From Ignavibacteria bacterium UBA2333 (GTDB lineage: Bacteria > Bacteroidota > Ignavibacteria > Kapaibacteriales > Kapaibacteriaceae), in the NCBI GenBank assembly GCA_002344895.1, contig DDUR01000095.1, positions 1 through 5,676 of the forward strand: a stretch of 5,676 nt of DNA, in the 5' to 3' direction. Numbering within the stretch: the stretch's first letter is position 1; each line of letters begins with the position of its first letter. The position numbers were made by a program, and so were the translations under genes. Below, in pieces: positions 5,002 through 5,676 of this stretch. The notes below the pieces were generated by a model. The model saw only the letters and a list, made by a program, of their open reading frames with translations. It did not search any database and was not told the DNA's origin.

Positions 5002-5020
5002 CGACATCTACTAGATGTCG
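5002..5020. repeat. Perfect 9-bp inverted repeat on the gyrB stop codon
   Basis: CGACATCTA (5002-5010) and TAGATGTCG (5012-5020) are exact reverse complements separated by one base. In gyrB mRNA this can fold as an 8-bp stem with a 3-nt loop. It contains the last two sense codons and both tandem TAG stops (5011-5013 and 5008-5010). It has no T tract, so it is not a terminator by itself. It may be a mRNA 3' structure, a protein-binding palindrome, or chance. Confidence 0.6.
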
Positions 5021-5676
5021 AGGTTGCGTACGTATTGGGCGTTGCGCTCAATGAACTCACGACGTGGTTCAACGGCTTCACCCATGAGTGTTTCAAAGAT
5101 GTGCGCTGCTTCTGCAGCATTTTCGATGGTGACCTGCAGGAGTGTGCGCGTTTCCGGATTCATCGTTGTCGCCCAGAGCTGCTCGGGATTCATTTCACCC
5201 AGACCCTTAAAACGATTGATGACGATTCCGTCCGGTGTTGCACCCTCTTCTATCACTTCTTCTTCCTCTTCAACGGTCTTGCCACTGCGTGCTGCCTTTT
5301 TCTCAGCCTTTTCCTTACGGATACGGGCAATCACGTCGTCACGTTCTTGCTCATTGTAGCAGTAGTACTCCTGCTTGCCCTTTTTTACCTTGTACAACGG
5401 TGGCTGAGCAATGTAGAGTTTGCCATCGTTAATCAGCTGCGCCATGTGTTTGTAGAACAGCGTTAACAACAGCGTCCGAATGTGGGCACCGTCAATGTCG
5501 GCATCGGCCATGAGAATGATCTTGCCATACCGTGCCTTCGATGAGTCAAAGTCGTCACCAAATCCTGCACCAATGGCCGTGAGGATGGTGCGGACTTCGT
5601 CGTTTTCAAGGACCTTGTTAAGACGTGCCTTGTGGACGTTCAGGATCTTTCCCTTGAGTGGCAGGATGGCCTGGAA
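5011..5676 (-). CDS. gyrB: DNA gyrase subunit B, C-terminal 221 residues (5' part outside window)
   Basis: GyrB is the ATPase and strand-passage partner of GyrA in DNA gyrase, the cytoplasmic enzyme that introduces negative supercoils. The visible part starts in the Toprim domain: PLKGKILNV at residues 6-14 of the fragment, IGAGFGDDFD at 35-44, and the metal-binding MADADIDGAH at 56-65 with its DxDxD acids. The GyrB tail follows: QPPLYKVKKGKQEYY at 91-105, INRFKGLGEMNPEQLW at 153-168, and a PRREFIE motif at 204-210 ending in NLDI. Residues about 110-148 form a charged linker with a run of glutamates (VEEEEEVIEEG, 135-145). The NLDI end and the QLW motif favour GyrB over ParE. The frame is intact and stops with two tandem TAG codons. 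It reads in from the right edge, so its start and promoter are not visible. Its terminator lies about 45 bp downstream. Confidence 0.96.
   Translation of the reverse strand, partial: FQAILPLKGKILNVHKARLNKVLENDEVRTILTAIGAGFGDDFDSSKARYGKIILMADADIDGAHIRTLLLTLFYKHMAQLINDGKLYIAQPPLYKVKKGKQEYYCYNEQERDDVIARIRKEKAEKKAARSGKTVEEEEEVIEEGATPDGIVINRFKGLGEMNPEQLWATTMNPETRTLLQVTIENAAEAAHIFETLMGEAVEPRREFIERNAQYVRNLDI

Noticed and set aside
5015..5466. Plus-strand open frames opposite gyrB
   Set aside because: They lie antisense to clearly conserved GyrB sequence and have shadow-type composition.
1..5676. CRISPR array, tRNA or rRNA genes, insertion sequence with transposase
   Set aside because: No regularly spaced direct repeats of CRISPR type, no tRNA or rRNA-like sequence, and no transposase or integrase frame on either strand.

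Overview
The window is bacterial, with moderate GC by eye. Every supported gene reads on the minus strand, so the biological order runs from the right edge to the left. The GyrB sequence is clearly bacterial. Its style, with a charged insert before the RFKGLGEMN motif and an NLDI end, together with the Rhs locus, is compatible with the Bacteroidota/Chlorobiota/Kapabacteria side of the tree. That placement is a low-confidence impression, not a result.

Right part (4908-5676): the last 221 codons of gyrB, two tandem stop codons, a small perfect palindrome on the stop, and a strong intrinsic terminator. Middle right (4654-4907): about 250 bp without a credible gene, holding an apparent extragenic repeat element (a GC-rich hairpin plus a GTAACCCAGCGT motif repeated at a 20-bp period). 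This element abuts the broken 5' end of an Rhs gene.

Centre (2339-4653): an orphan Rhs tip. The large N-terminal part of an Rhs protein is missing and the remaining core is frameshifted just before the DHLGSVRA motif. From there the frame is intact through the Rhs-associated core, a low-complexity linker, an Ala/Gly/Val-rich pre-toxin segment and a short C-terminal domain of toxin type. The stop overlaps (ATGA) the start of an 88-residue protein that is the likely cognate immunity protein. Next comes a small stand-alone beta-barrel protein resembling domain III of elongation factor Tu.

Left part (1-2346): a graveyard or reservoir of small polymorphic-toxin cargo. There are at least two units in which an open, protein-like tail with no good start is followed directly by an intact small gene: 2143-2346 then a helical protein at 1869-2156, and 1637-1840 then a DUF7660-like protein at 1358-1627. 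Further left are frameshifted fragments (1240-1365, 981-1158), a 204-residue unrecognised protein (272-886), and a decayed coding remnant (60-240). A G-rich 10-bp tandem repeat lies on the left edge.

Overall reading (inference): the locus looks like a polymorphic toxin region in which successive toxin-tip/immunity cassettes were inserted. Older toxins were reduced to C-terminal stubs while immunity genes were retained. This fits what is known of Rhs and CDI orphan modules. The possibly new elements are the unassigned toxin tip and its partner, the EF-Tu domain III mimic, and the unassigned small proteins.
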